This document shows positions 16,042 to 23,764 of a stretch of 32,740 nt of DNA, piece after piece. Below the pieces are notes generated by a model. It had not been told where the DNA came from. It did no database searches and was given only the letters and a program-made list of their open reading frames with translations. Each line of letters begins with the position of its first letter. The first letter of the stretch is position 1. Source of the DNA: Methylobacterium sp. J-048 (lineage in GTDB: Bacteria; Pseudomonadota; Alphaproteobacteria; Rhizobiales; Beijerinckiaceae); contig NZ_JAKSYL010000165.1 in assembly GCF_022829515.1 (NCBI RefSeq), forward strand, positions 1-32,740, written 5' to 3'. The position numbers and the translations under genes are program-made.

Positions 16042-17028
16042 ATGGCCACCGTTACCGAGCCCACGCCCGTATCCCCCGGACGCCCGATACCCGACCGCGC
16101 CGTCGTCGACCGCGAGCTGCCGCAGACCACCATGGTCACCCCCGCTGAGGACATGCGCACGATGATGCTGCATTCCGTCTCCTGGGGTGCCGTGCTTGCC
16201 GGTGCCACGGTGGCCCTGATCTCGCAGGTCATCCTGAACATGCTGGGGCTCGGCATCGGCCTCTCGACGGTCGATCCGATGGGTGATGGCACCCCGGCGG
16301 CGAGTTCGCTCGGCATCGGTGCCGGCCTGTGGTTCGTCGTCTCCGGCGTGCTGGCGGCCGTCGCCGGCGGCTACTTCGCCGGACGCCTGTCCGGTAAGCC
16401 CTCGACCTCGACGGCGGGCTATCATGGCCTCCTCGCCTGGGCGGTCTCGACCCTCGTGGTGCTGTACATGCTGTCGTCGGCCGCCAGCGGCATCGTCAGC
16501 GGCGCCCTCGGCACGGCCTCCTCGGCCATCGGCGGGGTCGGCAACGCGATGGGCGGCTCCGTCTCGACCTTGGCGCAGGCCGCCGCCCCGTCGCTGACCA
16601 AGGTCACCGACCCCTTCTCGAACATCGAATCCAATGTCCGCAACGGCACCGGATCCGATCCGGCCGCGCTGAAGGACGCCGCTGTGACCGCGATGCGCGC
16701 CGCCGTCTCGGGTGACGGTGCACAACAGGCCGCCGCCCAGGAGAAGGCCGCCGTGGCCCTTTCCAAGGCGCAGAACATCCCGGTCGAGCAGGCCCGGACC
16801 CAGGTCGCGCAGTACACCCAGCAGTTCAGGGAGACCGTCACCTCGGCCAAGGAGCAGTCCAAGCAGATCGCCGACGCCACGGCGCGCCGCGTATCCCAGG
16901 GTGCGTTGTTCGGGGCTCTCGCGCTGATCTTCGGGGCGCTCGCCTCCTTCTTCGCCGGTCGAGGTTCGGCCGTCGATCCGACCGTCACCCGCACCGCCCC
17001 GAATACCCTGACCCCGCGCCGGGCATGA
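16042..17028 (+). CDS. Multi-pass membrane protein (328 aa), PhnA-like annotation group
   Basis: After a soluble N-terminus of about 45 residues there are membrane segments at about 48-75 (WGAVLAGATVALISQVILNM), 90-118 (Gly/Ala-rich), 128-155 (LLAWAVSTLVVLYMLSSAAS) and 285-305 (ALFGALALIFGALASFFAGR). A long soluble helical region rich in Ala, Gln and Lys lies between the third and last segments and probably forms a coiled coil. Similar proteins in Rhizobiales are often labelled PhnA-like, with no known function. A Shine-Dalgarno (AGGAG) precedes ATG 16042. The TGA overlaps the next ATG (ATGA). Confidence 0.75.
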   Translation: MATVTEPTPVSPGRPIPDRAVVDRELPQTTMVTPAEDMRTMMLHSVSWGAVLAGATVALISQVILNMLGLGIGLSTVDPMGDGTPAASSLGIGAGLWFVVSGVLAAVAGGYFAGRLSGKPSTSTAGYHGLLAWAVSTLVVLYMLSSAASGIVSGALGTASSAIGGVGNAMGGSVSTLAQAAAPSLTKVTDPFSNIESNVRNGTGSDPAALKDAAVTAMRAAVSGDGAQQAAAQEKAAVALSKAQNIPVEQARTQVAQYTQQFRETVTSAKEQSKQIADATARRVSQGALFGALALIFGALASFFAGRGSAVDPTVTRTAPNTLTPRRA

Positions 17029-17531
17029 GCGTCGGCGATCCCGCCGCGACCGAGCCCCACGGGCTCGGGACGCGCTTCGGCACCGCGGCGGAGGTCGCCA
17101 TCGGTGAGGAGGCGGTCCTCCCGCTGATCGAGGAGACCGCGCGCATCGAGAAGCGTGCGGTCGAAACCGGACGGGTCCGTGTCAGCACGCGAACCGACAC
17201 CCTCGACCAGGTCCTGCGCGAGACCCTGCGCAGCGACATGGTCGGGGTGACCCGGGTGCCAGTCAACCGGACCCTCGCCGAGGGCGAGGCACCCCCGGTG
17301 GTCAGGACGGAGGCCGAGGTGACCATCATCCCGGTGCTGGAAGAGATCCTCGTCGTCGAGAAACGCCTCGTCCTGAAGGAGGAGGTGCACATCCGCCGGA
17401 CCACGGCGGGCGAGGACGTCGAGATGCCGGTGACGCTGCGCAGGCAGCGCGCCGTGATCGAACGCGTGTCCCCAGAGGGGCACGTCACGGAACAGGCCGC
17501 CACGCACCCGTCACAGGAGCCGACATCATGA
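17025..17531 (+). CDS. DUF2382 (YsnF/AvaK-type) stress protein (168 aa)
   Basis: Two DUF2382-like halves are visible: VLPLIEETARIEKRAVETGR with VTRVPVNRTL, and TIIPVLEEILVVEKRLVLKE with ERVSPE. The P.-.EE...-.KR pattern followed by charged beta strands is the family signature. It has no signal peptide or membrane helix. ATG 17025 overlaps the upstream stop, and its own TGA overlaps ATG 17528, so three genes are translationally coupled. DUF2382 proteins are associated with stress responses, but their biochemical role is not established. Confidence 0.85.
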   Translation: MSVGDPAATEPHGLGTRFGTAAEVAIGEEAVLPLIEETARIEKRAVETGRVRVSTRTDTLDQVLRETLRSDMVGVTRVPVNRTLAEGEAPPVVRTEAEVTIIPVLEEILVVEKRLVLKEEVHIRRTTAGEDVEMPVTLRRQRAVIERVSPEGHVTEQAATHPSQEPTS

Positions 17532-18460
17532 CCCAGACCATCACCGCCATGTACGACACCCATCCCGAGGCGGTCGCCGCCCAGGGCAAGCTCGTCGGCC
17601 TCGGCATTCCCGCCGGCGCGATCAAACTGATTTCCGGCACCCAGGCCGGCTCGGCCGGAACCGCGACCAAGGCCGACGAAGGCATGTGGGGCTCGATCAA
17701 GGACTTCTTCATGCCGGAGGAGGACCGGCACGCCTACGGCGAGGGCCTGCACCGCGGCGGCACGATGCTGAGCGCAGAGGTCGACGACGCGCACGTCCAC
17801 GCCGCCTCCGATATCCTGGAGGAGCACGGTTCGGTCGATCTCGACGAGCGCGAGGCCGCCTGGCGCAAGGAAGGCTGGGACGGTCGTGCGACCGGTTCCA
17901 CCACCGGGACCGCGCCGGTTGCCGCCGGAGCGCTCGGTCAGGGTGCGATGTCGTCCGACCACGCCGCCACGACCCGCGACACCGGCCTTCACGCCGCTGC
18001 ACCGTCCGAGGCCGTCGCCGCCCACGGTACCGTCACAGGCACCGATTACATCCCCGTGGTCGAGGAGCGCCTCAACGTCGGCAAGCGCATGGTCGATGCC
18101 GGCCGGGTCCGGGTTCGGTCCTACGCCGTCGAGAAGGATGTCAGCGAGAACGTCACCCTCCACGACGAGACGGTGAACGTCGACCGTCGCGTCGTCGACC
18201 GCGCCGTCACCCCGGGCGACATGGCGCTGTTCGAGGAAAAGGTCATCGAGGCGACGGAGATGCGCGAGCAGGCGGTGGTGTCGAAGGACGCCCGCGTCGT
18301 CGGTGAGGTCGGCATCCGCAAGGATGCGGCCCAGCGGGTGGAGACCGTGACCGACAAGGTCCGTCACACCGAGGTCGAGGTCGAGGACGGTCGCGGAACG
18401 GTAAGCCGTACCGGCACCACCGGGACCACGACGGAAACCACCCCGCGCAAGCCGCTCTGA
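17528..18460 (+). CDS. YflT-like plus DUF2382 stress protein (310 aa)
   Basis: The N-terminal 95 residues (TITAMYDTHPEAVAAQGKLV, GLGIPAGAIKLIS) look like the general stress protein 17M/YflT domain, with a later DDAHVHAASDILEEHG strand-helix segment. An Ala/Gly/Thr-rich linker leads to a C-terminal DUF2382 domain at about 175-290 (IPVVEERLNVGKRMVDAGR, EEKVIEATEMREQAVVSKDA). It is predicted soluble. Coupled to the upstream DUF2382 gene by ATGA; the pair may have arisen by domain duplication. A strong hairpin 12 bp downstream probably ends the transcript. Confidence 0.85.
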   Translation: MTQTITAMYDTHPEAVAAQGKLVGLGIPAGAIKLISGTQAGSAGTATKADEGMWGSIKDFFMPEEDRHAYGEGLHRGGTMLSAEVDDAHVHAASDILEEHGSVDLDEREAAWRKEGWDGRATGSTTGTAPVAAGALGQGAMSSDHAATTRDTGLHAAAPSEAVAAHGTVTGTDYIPVVEERLNVGKRMVDAGRVRVRSYAVEKDVSENVTLHDETVNVDRRVVDRAVTPGDMALFEEKVIEATEMREQAVVSKDARVVGEVGIRKDAAQRVETVTDKVRHTEVEVEDGRGTVSRTGTTGTTTETTPRKPL

Positions 18461-18471
18461 AACGCTGAAGT

Positions 18472-18497
18472 CCGGGACCGGTTCGAGCCGGTCCCGG
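18472..18497 (+). terminator. Perfect 10-bp stem hairpin after the DUF2382 operon
   Basis: CCGGGACCGG, loop TTCGAG, CCGGTCCCGG. It follows the TGA of the second DUF2382 gene by 11 bases. Only a short TT follows, so termination may be weak or Rho-assisted; an mRNA-stabilising role is also possible. Confidence 0.6.
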
Positions 18498-18541
18498 TTC
18501 CGTACGATCCCACGTCCACCTTTCGCGAAAGCCCCGTTGCC

Positions 18542-18814
18542 GTGACCAAGCTCCGCCACCTCGTCGTGTTCGCGGCCGTCGCATCGTCATGCCTCCCGCT
18601 CGGCGCGCAGGCTCTTGAGAAGACCGGTTCCAGGGCGTCGCTGAAACCCTTCTGCTCGGCCGACTATGCCCGTCTCTGCAACGGCCTCGACCTGAACGGA
18701 CCCGAGGTCGTCGCCTGCTTCCGCAGGAACGCCCGGGAGGTCTCGCCAGGCTGCCGCGCGGCCATCGCCGACTACGTCGAGACGGCTTCCGAACAGTCCG
18801 TTCCCTCGCGGTAG
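18542..18814 (+). CDS. Secreted cysteine-rich repeat protein (90 aa)
   Basis: The GTG start at 18542 gives a signal peptide (HLVVFAAVASSCLPLGAQAL). The mature part holds a four-cysteine unit (FCSADYARLCNGLDLNG, VACFRRNAREVSPGC) spaced like a single cysteine-rich GLG1-type repeat found in many proteobacterial periplasmic proteins. The cysteines suggest two disulfides, hence a periplasmic location. The role is unknown. The start is not strongly supported by a Shine-Dalgarno. Confidence 0.7.
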   Translation: MTKLRHLVVFAAVASSCLPLGAQALEKTGSRASLKPFCSADYARLCNGLDLNGPEVVACFRRNAREVSPGCRAAIADYVETASEQSVPSR

Positions 18815-18860
18815 TGGTCGCTCGCCTGCCCGGTCCACCCCCCATCCCGAAGGAAACACC

Positions 18861-19160
18861 ATGAAGATCCTCACCAACCTGACCGTCGCGACGACGATGA
18901 CGCTTCTTGGCGTTGGCCTCGCCTCGGCGAAGCCATGTGCGGTCGGAACGACCACGAACAGCACTGGCCAGAAGGGCTCGGCGGACGCTTCCTCGAAGAT
19001 CGATGGGAACGCGACCGGGAAGGTCTCGCCCGGTGCCAAGGCAGAGTCCCCCGGGACGGTCGGGGCGATGAACAACGTCGGCTCGAATGCGACGCCCTCC
19101 GCCAACGAGGCGAAGCCGCCCGAGGGCAAGGTGGTGAAGCCCGGCGACGACGATTGCTGA
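18861..19160 (+). CDS. Secreted low-complexity protein (99 aa), hypothetical
   Basis: ATG 18861 is preceded by GAAGGAAA. The signal peptide (NLTVATTMTLLGVGLASA) is followed by an intrinsically disordered mature chain rich in Asn, Gly, Ser, Lys and Pro (SPGAKAESPGTVGAMNNVGS) and two cysteines, one near the cleavage site and one as the last residue (DDDC). It may be a periplasmic or surface stress protein. I know no function for this type. Confidence 0.7.
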   Translation: MKILTNLTVATTMTLLGVGLASAKPCAVGTTTNSTGQKGSADASSKIDGNATGKVSPGAKAESPGTVGAMNNVGSNATPSANEAKPPEGKVVKPGDDDC

Positions 19161-19199
19161 TCGGTACGACGACCCCTCTCACCGGAACGGAGACACCCA

Positions 19200-19700
19200 A
19201 TGAGTGACGGCTTCCCCTCTATGACGGCGCTGCTCGGCCTGTTGGCCGTGACGGGCTTCCAGAACCGGGATAATATCCAGGAGATGCTCGGCGGAGCCGG
19301 CCACGGTGGTCCCACAACCCCAGGTGCGCCCGCCGGACAGGGCGGGATCGCGGGACAGGGTGGTCTCGGCGGCCTGCTGGGTAATCTCGGAGGCGCACTC
19401 GGGGGTGCTGGTGCCGATGGCCTGCTCAGTGGCGGCCTCGGCCAGCTCGTCGAGCGCTTTCGCGAGAACGGCCACGGCGAGGCCGCCGATTCTTGGGTGA
19501 ACCATGGTCCGAACGCCGAGATGAAGCCCGACCACCTGAGGTCGGCCATCGGTTCCGACGTCCTCGATACGCTGTCGCGGCAGACCGGCCTTTCGCACGA
19601 CGACCTTCTGTCCAGGCTCTCGCGCGAGCTGCCGTCCGCGGTGGACCGCTACACCCCCGACGGCAGGCTACCGTCTACGGTCGCCGGCATGCCGGCGTGA
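19200..19700 (+). CDS. YidB-family (DUF937) protein (166 aa)
   Basis: The chain has an N-terminal helix, a Gly-rich middle ([20 protein letters not shown]) and a C-terminal domain with the family signature ([20 protein letters not shown], then [20 protein letters not shown], then [20 protein letters not shown]). This is the usual YidB arrangement of about 130-170 residues. It is predicted cytosolic, with unknown function. ATG 19200 has GGAGAC upstream. Confidence 0.85.
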   Translation: MSDGFPSMTALLGLLAVTGFQNRDNIQEMLGGAGHGGPTTPGAPAGQGGIAGQGGLGGLLGNLGGALGGAGADGLLSGGLGQLVERFRENGHGEAADSWVNHGPNAEMKPDHLRSAIGSDVLDTLSRQTGLSHDDLLSRLSRELPSAVDRYTPDGRLPSTVAGMPA

Positions 19701-19796
19701 TGAACCCCCGGTCGATCCCACCAGTGTCGAGGATCGGAACCGACCGGCCACCACGTTCGCACCGGGGCACGTAAATCCCCGTCACGGGAGGGACAG

Positions 19797-19994
19797 ATGT
19801 CCGGAAACGCGCACGCCAAGGCCGCCGAACACCATGAGGCTGCGGCGAAGTCACACCGGAAGGCCGCTCGACACATCGACGCCGGCAACGAGGAGAAGGC
19901 CGCCGAGCACGCCTCGAAGGCCGACGACCGGGCGGAGAAAGCCAACCAAAGCTCGATGAAGGCGCGACCCGGGAAGGCTGCGTCGAAGGATTAG
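19797..19994 (+). CDS. Small Ala/Lys/His-rich helical protein (65 aa)
   Basis: ATG 19797 follows GGGAGGGACAG, a strong Shine-Dalgarno. The product is one long charged amphipathic helix (HAKAAEHHEAAAKSHRKAAR, AAEHASKADDRAEKANQS), histidine-rich at the N-terminus and basic at the end. It resembles small stress-induced helical proteins found with CsbD genes. No membrane segment is present. Biochemical role unknown. Confidence 0.7.
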   Translation: MSGNAHAKAAEHHEAAAKSHRKAARHIDAGNEEKAAEHASKADDRAEKANQSSMKARPGKAASKD

Positions 19995-20013
19995 TCAGTG
20001 CCTCGCATCGGCT

Positions 20014-20027
20014 CGAAACGCGTTTCG
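20014..20027. promoter_or_regulatory. 14-bp perfect palindrome upstream of the CsbD-like gene
   Basis: CGAAACGCGTTTCG lies 42 bp upstream of the CsbD-like start. It could be an operator for a dimeric regulator or a small transcript hairpin after the preceding gene. Chance cannot be excluded. Confidence 0.35.
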
Positions 20028-20068
20028 CAGCGGGCCAGCTCAACCTTGAACCGAATGGAAATTGACCA

Positions 20069-20431
20069 ATGGACGAGAACCGCATCACCGGCGCCGCCAA
20101 GGAACTCGGCGGCAAGGTCCAGGGCGCCGTCGGTGACGTCACGGGCGACCGCGAGACCCAGGCCAAGGGCACGGCCAACGAGGCGAAGGGGACCGTCGAG
20201 AACTTGTACGGACAGGCCAAGGACGCCGTGCGCGACGTTGCTGGACAGGCAAGCGACCTCGCCGACAAGGCGATCAACAGGGGCCGGGACGCCCTTCCCG
20301 AGGCCGAGCGTGCCTACCGCCAGGGTGGAGATGCTGTCGCACAGTATGCGAAGGAGTCCCCGCTGATGCTGGCGGCCATGGCCGGAGCCATTGGATACCT
20401 GCTTGCGATGGTGATCCACGGCCGTCGCTGA
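20069..20431 (+). CDS. CsbD-like stress protein with C-terminal membrane anchor (120 aa)
   Basis: Residues 1-55 carry the CsbD signature (NRITGAAKELGGKVQGAVGD, QAKGTANEAKGTVENLYG). The second half is an ElaB/DUF883-like helix ending in a membrane anchor (SPLMLAAMAGAIGYLLAMVI) and a GRR tail, which would tether the protein to the inner membrane, perhaps with ribosomes or DNA as partners as proposed for ElaB-type proteins. The fusion of the two elements is common in alphaproteobacteria. ATG 20069 starts the CsbD signature. Confidence 0.85.
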   Translation: MDENRITGAAKELGGKVQGAVGDVTGDRETQAKGTANEAKGTVENLYGQAKDAVRDVAGQASDLADKAINRGRDALPEAERAYRQGGDAVAQYAKESPLMLAAMAGAIGYLLAMVIHGRR

Positions 20432-20468
20432 ACTGTTGCCGTCCGGGGTTAGGCTTACGATAGGCGTG

Positions 20469-20484
20469 GTCCCCGACCGGGGAC
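20469..20484. terminator. Small hairpin after the CsbD-like gene
   Basis: GTCCCC-GACC-GGGGAC forms a 6-bp stem 38 bp beyond the CsbD-like stop. It lacks a T-tract, so it is at most a weak terminator. It also lies just upstream of the next gene's ribosome binding region. Confidence 0.3.
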
Positions 20485-20503
20485 GAGACGATGGGGACCC
20501 TCG

Positions 20504-20815
20504 ATGCCACCCATTCGCACGCTGATCCACGACGGGTCCAACGACGACCGCTGGTACCTATGCCGCGGCGGTGACCCTGCCGACGTGTACGTCTTGCATG
20601 AACCGAACGGGCCATCCGGCGGGAGGCCGTCCCGCATCGAGCTCGCAGCTTTCCTTGCTGCGGCGGACGGCTCCCCCGAGCACCGCGCCCTCCTCGGTAT
20701 GATCGGTTCCCTCGTCAGGACTGATCGTGCCGAACTCGCATCGAGCAGTCCCACCCCCGAGCCGGGGGCCGCCGGTGCCGAACCTACCCCTGGCGAGGCT
20801 AACACGTCGTTCTGA
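20504..20815 (+). CDS. Hypothetical protein (103 aa)
   Basis: The soluble N-terminal part has strand-helix character (HDGSNDDRWYLCRGGDPADV, SRIELAAFLAAADGSPEHRA), and the C-terminus is an acidic Pro/Ala/Glu-rich tail. No signal peptide. It sits in the stress-gene run, 73 bp after the CsbD-like gene. I do not recognise a named family. Confidence 0.6.
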   Translation: MPPIRTLIHDGSNDDRWYLCRGGDPADVYVLHEPNGPSGGRPSRIELAAFLAAADGSPEHRALLGMIGSLVRTDRAELASSSPTPEPGAAGAEPTPGEANTSF

Positions 20816-20844
20816 TCCGTTCCTCCAACGCCCGCGAGACCGCC

Positions 20845-22017
20845 ATGGCCATCGACTACCGTTCCGAACTCCGCAGGCCCCTGCCGTTCAGCCTCGCCGT
20901 CGTGGCGGCGGTCCTCCTGGTCTGGCTCGTCGTCGCCTCCATCGCCGGTGCGAGGCAGAGGACGGCGCGGGATCACCACATCCAGGACCTGGAGACACGG
21001 CAGGTCGCTCTGCAATCGGACCTCGATCAGCAGCGGGCGGCTGCGGGAACCCTCGACGGGCTCAAGGAGAGGATCGCATCGGCCCAGCAGCAGGAGCGGG
21101 ACATCACACAGGCCGGGGAACAGGCCAAGGCGAGAGCCGAGAGCCTGGCGACGGAACAGCAGGCGGCCGAGCGCAAGGCCGGCGAGGCGAAGGCCACCGC
21201 GGAGGCCGAGACGACCAAGCTCACCGGGCTGCAGGCCCAGGTTACCCTGGCGGAGCAGAAGCTCGCGCCGATGAAGGAGGCCACCACGGCCGCCGAGCAC
21301 GCGGCGACTGCAAGGACCAAGGAACTGGCCGACGTCGGGCGCCGGCTGGAGGAGACGCGCCAGCAAGAGGCGAAGCTGCGGTCCGACATCGCCGCCATGT
21401 CCCAGGAGGCGACCGCCAAGACCGCCGACCTCGCGAAGGCCGAGGAGAGCCAGCAGAAGGCGCGCGATGGCTCGGCCGGCGCTCAGAAAGATCTCGCCGA
21501 TGCCCGCGCCGCGACCGAGCAGGCGACGAGGCAGAAGGCCGAACTGGAGCGGGCCGTCGACGGTCTGACCGCCAATCGTGAGAAGCTGGCGAGCGACGTC
21601 TCGCAGGCTGGCCAGCAGGTGCAGCAAGCCAAGGATGGGTTGGCTGCGACGCAGAAGGAACTGGCCACGGCGCAGTCCGAGCGGGACCGTGTGATCTCCG
21701 AACGGAGCCAGGCTGAGCAGGCCGTCCAGAAGCTGGCTTCCGACCGCGACGGCGCGACCTCGGCGGTGGAAGCGCTGCAGAAGAGGCAGGCCGACGCCCA
21801 GGCGCAGTTGGCGACCCTGACCGAGACGCTGGCCACCCGGAACAAGGAGATGGCCGCCCTTGAGGACCGGATCGGGACGACCCGGCAGGAGCTTGCCGTG
21901 GCCCAGGCCAAGCTCGCCGAGGTGCGTCAGCAGCTCTCGGACCAGCCTCCGTCCATGACGGTGCATCCCGGGCCATCCCAGCCGCAATCTCCTGCCGTCG
22001 CCCCCAGATCCGAATAA
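20845..22017 (+). CDS. Membrane-anchored long coiled-coil protein (390 aa)
   Basis: A single N-terminal membrane segment (PFSLAVVAAVLLVWLVVASI, residues about 13-35) is followed by about 330 residues of near-continuous coiled coil, rich in Ala, Gln, Glu, Lys and Arg with heptad spacing, and a Pro-rich tail (QPPSMTVHPGPSQPQSPA). The chain would lie in the periplasm if the N-terminus is inside. Long coiled coils of this kind can act as spacers or scaffolds in the envelope; there is no enzymatic motif. ATG 20845 is the first in frame. It is the largest member of the stress run and is not assigned to a known family. Confidence 0.75.
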   Translation: MAIDYRSELRRPLPFSLAVVAAVLLVWLVVASIAGARQRTARDHHIQDLETRQVALQSDLDQQRAAAGTLDGLKERIASAQQQERDITQAGEQAKARAESLATEQQAAERKAGEAKATAEAETTKLTGLQAQVTLAEQKLAPMKEATTAAEHAATARTKELADVGRRLEETRQQEAKLRSDIAAMSQEATAKTADLAKAEESQQKARDGSAGAQKDLADARAATEQATRQKAELERAVDGLTANREKLASDVSQAGQQVQQAKDGLAATQKELATAQSERDRVISERSQAEQAVQKLASDRDGATSAVEALQKRQADAQAQLATLTETLATRNKEMAALEDRIGTTRQELAVAQAKLAEVRQQLSDQPPSMTVHPGPSQPQSPAVAPRSE

Positions 22018-22387
22018 TCCCTCGGGACTTGGGCCGGAGGGTCGCTGGACCGGAGCAGGGCCAGCTTCGTCGAAGGCTGACCCCATCCAATCGCCGTGCA
22101 TGGGACGGACAGGGAGCTCCAGATCGGCGGGACAAGGAGGAGGAGCTCTGACCGGCAGGTGTTCAGACGGGGCGTAACGGACGCCCAGGGTGGGAGCGTG
22201 CTGCGACCTGAAGCACGGTGGTTGATGCAGCTTTTGAAGGCATCGGGAATTCCACCGTCGCGTCCGTATTCACGGTTCGCCACCGGAACGGTCCCGCGCG
22301 CCGGCCCTTTGCCCAAGACGATGGAAGTCGATCCCGAATGATATTTCGCGATCCTTCCGGACCCATCGGCAATAAACCGGAGACGAC
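22018..22387. other. Intergenic stretch of 370 bp without a supported gene
   Basis: Short frames exist on both strands, but none has a domain-like translation or a good start. The promoter of the 99-aa gene at 22388 is expected here. A GGAAC lies near 22276, but I found no convincing partner motif. Confidence 0.35.
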
Positions 22388-22687
22388 ATGTCCAGGACGA
22401 TCTCAGCTGATTTCAAATCCCGCCGGGATGCGGAGATGGCCGTCGAGCACATCGTGCAGGATCACGGCCTTGATCGGAATGCGGTGCAGGTCGGTCCTGC
22501 CTCGGACGAGAACACGGCCGGGACCGAGGCGGCGCGGGCGGATGTCGAAAACGGGCACCTGAAGGCCGGGACCGAGGGCGAACCCGCCCTCGCCGGCAAG
22601 GTCAGGGTCTCCGTCGCGGTCGATGACGCTATCGCCGAGAAGGTGCTGTCCTCCTTCGCGACCTTTCACGGTGACATTCGCGGCTGA
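22388..22687 (+). CDS. Small soluble hypothetical protein (99 aa), stress-gene neighbour
   Basis: The chain starts with a ferredoxin-like alternation of strand and helix (TISADFKSRRDAEMAVEHIV) followed by an acidic middle and a second strand-helix-strand unit (KVRVSVAVDDAIAEKVLSSF). This resembles general-stress proteins of the YflT/DUF1269 type, which share a strand-helix pattern tracking residue pairs. The assignment is weak. ATG 22388 has GGAGAC upstream. It is the last intact gene of the run. Confidence 0.6.
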   Translation: MSRTISADFKSRRDAEMAVEHIVQDHGLDRNAVQVGPASDENTAGTEAARADVENGHLKAGTEGEPALAGKVRVSVAVDDAIAEKVLSSFATFHGDIRG

Positions 22688-22723
22688 ACCCGCACCTGAC
22701 GGTCACCCGCGGGGGCCGCCGGC

Positions 22724-22973
22724 GAAAGCCTCGCCGGGGTGGAGAGCGTCGCCTCGTTCTTCTTCAGCCGCGTCGACATCGAGGTGGATCGCCGGCTGGC
22801 GAAGGGGCAGCAATGCAGACGAACGCGACCGCGTCCGTGGCCAGGCGGCCATCGCCAACGCCCGCCTCGCGTACGGGGTGTGTGAGGACAGCGTCGCCTC
22901 CGCGCGCTGGCACGCCCTGGGGAGAGCACGGCCCCAACGCCTCCTTTGGGCATCCACCGGGGTGAAGCCCGCA
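22724..22973 (+). pseudogene. tal: Transaldolase fragment, frameshifted
   Basis: Two frames together read the middle of a transaldolase: first ESLAGVESVASFFFSRVDIE then VDRRLAKG, then after a frame change near 22800 RGQAAIANARLAYGVCEDSV with ASARWHALG and RLLWASTGVK. SVASFF.SR.D...D and LWASTG.K are conserved family signatures. The N-terminal part and the C-terminal third are missing. It is non-functional, probably a relic of a pentose-phosphate gene next to the stress run. Confidence 0.7.
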
Positions 22974-23432
22974 AGGCTGCAACATGAGATGCAGCGAGGG
23001 GGAGGCGCTGCATCTCGAGCAGGTCGCGGCCGATTGTTTCCAAGGGTCACTCCCATCGCAGGCCATCCGCTGCGGCGCAGCATCAATGGCTCGGCCGCTG
23101 CAGGCAAGATCCTCGACGGGGGCGATTGTTTGATCGAAGCCGGGGGCCTGAAGTGGCTTGCGCGGACCTGCAACCCGGTCTTGGCCAACGTCCGCTTCGG
23201 AGAAGTCGGCGAGAATCTTCAAATGGCAGAGTTGGGCGCGAAGTGAACGTCCGGTCCTGAGCGCGACGGAGATCTGGCGTGGCGTAGTAGCCGAAGGCTG
23301 TCTGACCGCGTTATGACAAAGGTTTGCAGGACGCGGACATCCTGCTACGACCCAACGAACCAGCGAATTTGATCCGCACGGAACCTGGAATTCCAACGAA
23401 CCGACAGATTGCATACGATGCATGCGTCGCTC
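22974..23432. other. Decayed stretch after the transaldolase relic
   Basis: About 460 bp with no supported gene. A plus frame is open to 23246 but shows no recognised pattern. A short plus frame near 23322-23447 (LQDADILLRPNEPANLIR) looks protein-like but starts at TTG without a ribosome binding site. It may be remnant coding sequence. Confidence 0.35.
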
Positions 23433-23762
23433 TTATCGTAATGGAGTAAGACCCAGTCGATCTCTTGTCGTGCGAACGTTCCCCCGTACGATGGCTTGCC
23501 CGTCGCGCCAAATGACAATACATGAATGATCCGCTCCTGGTCCGCTCGACTGTACCGAGGTCAAGAGTTTAGGATCGATGCTCACCATTCCCCAATCGTC
23601 GGCTAGTTCCAGGACGATAACGTCCGGAGCCGGAGGCGTGTCCAGCGTTTGCAAATCCGCTGCTTTTTGAGGCTGCTTTATCGCAATCCGCGCATCAAGC
23701 CTCCCCGGCGCAGCAAATAGAATGATGGCTATGATTACGAAGGTGCTATACGGTGCTGACAT
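23433..23762 (-). CDS. Small secreted hypothetical protein (109 aa)
   Basis: The minus-strand ATG 23762 begins a signal peptide (APYSTFVIIAIILFAAPGRL). The mature part contains PDVIVLELADDWGMVSIDPK and CIVIWRDGQAIVRG, strand-rich segments, and one cysteine. It starts 2 bp after the stop of the bicupin gene, so the two are one operon. Location is periplasmic by prediction, and the role may be linked to the bicupin enzyme. Family unknown. Confidence 0.6.
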   Translation of the reverse strand: MSAPYSTFVIIAIILFAAPGRLDARIAIKQPQKAADLQTLDTPPAPDVIVLELADDWGMVSIDPKLLTSVQSSGPGADHSCIVIWRDGQAIVRGNVRTTRDRLGLTPLR

Positions 23763-23764
23763 GG

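Noticed and set aside
20455..22101. 548-codon minus-strand frame over the coiled-coil gene
   Set aside because: Leu/Gly/Arg-rich shadow of the Ala/Gln/Glu-rich coiled coil; no start signal.
23022..23246. Plus-strand frame after the transaldolase relic as a gene
   Set aside because: No start codon signal and no family pattern in the translation; treated as decayed sequence.
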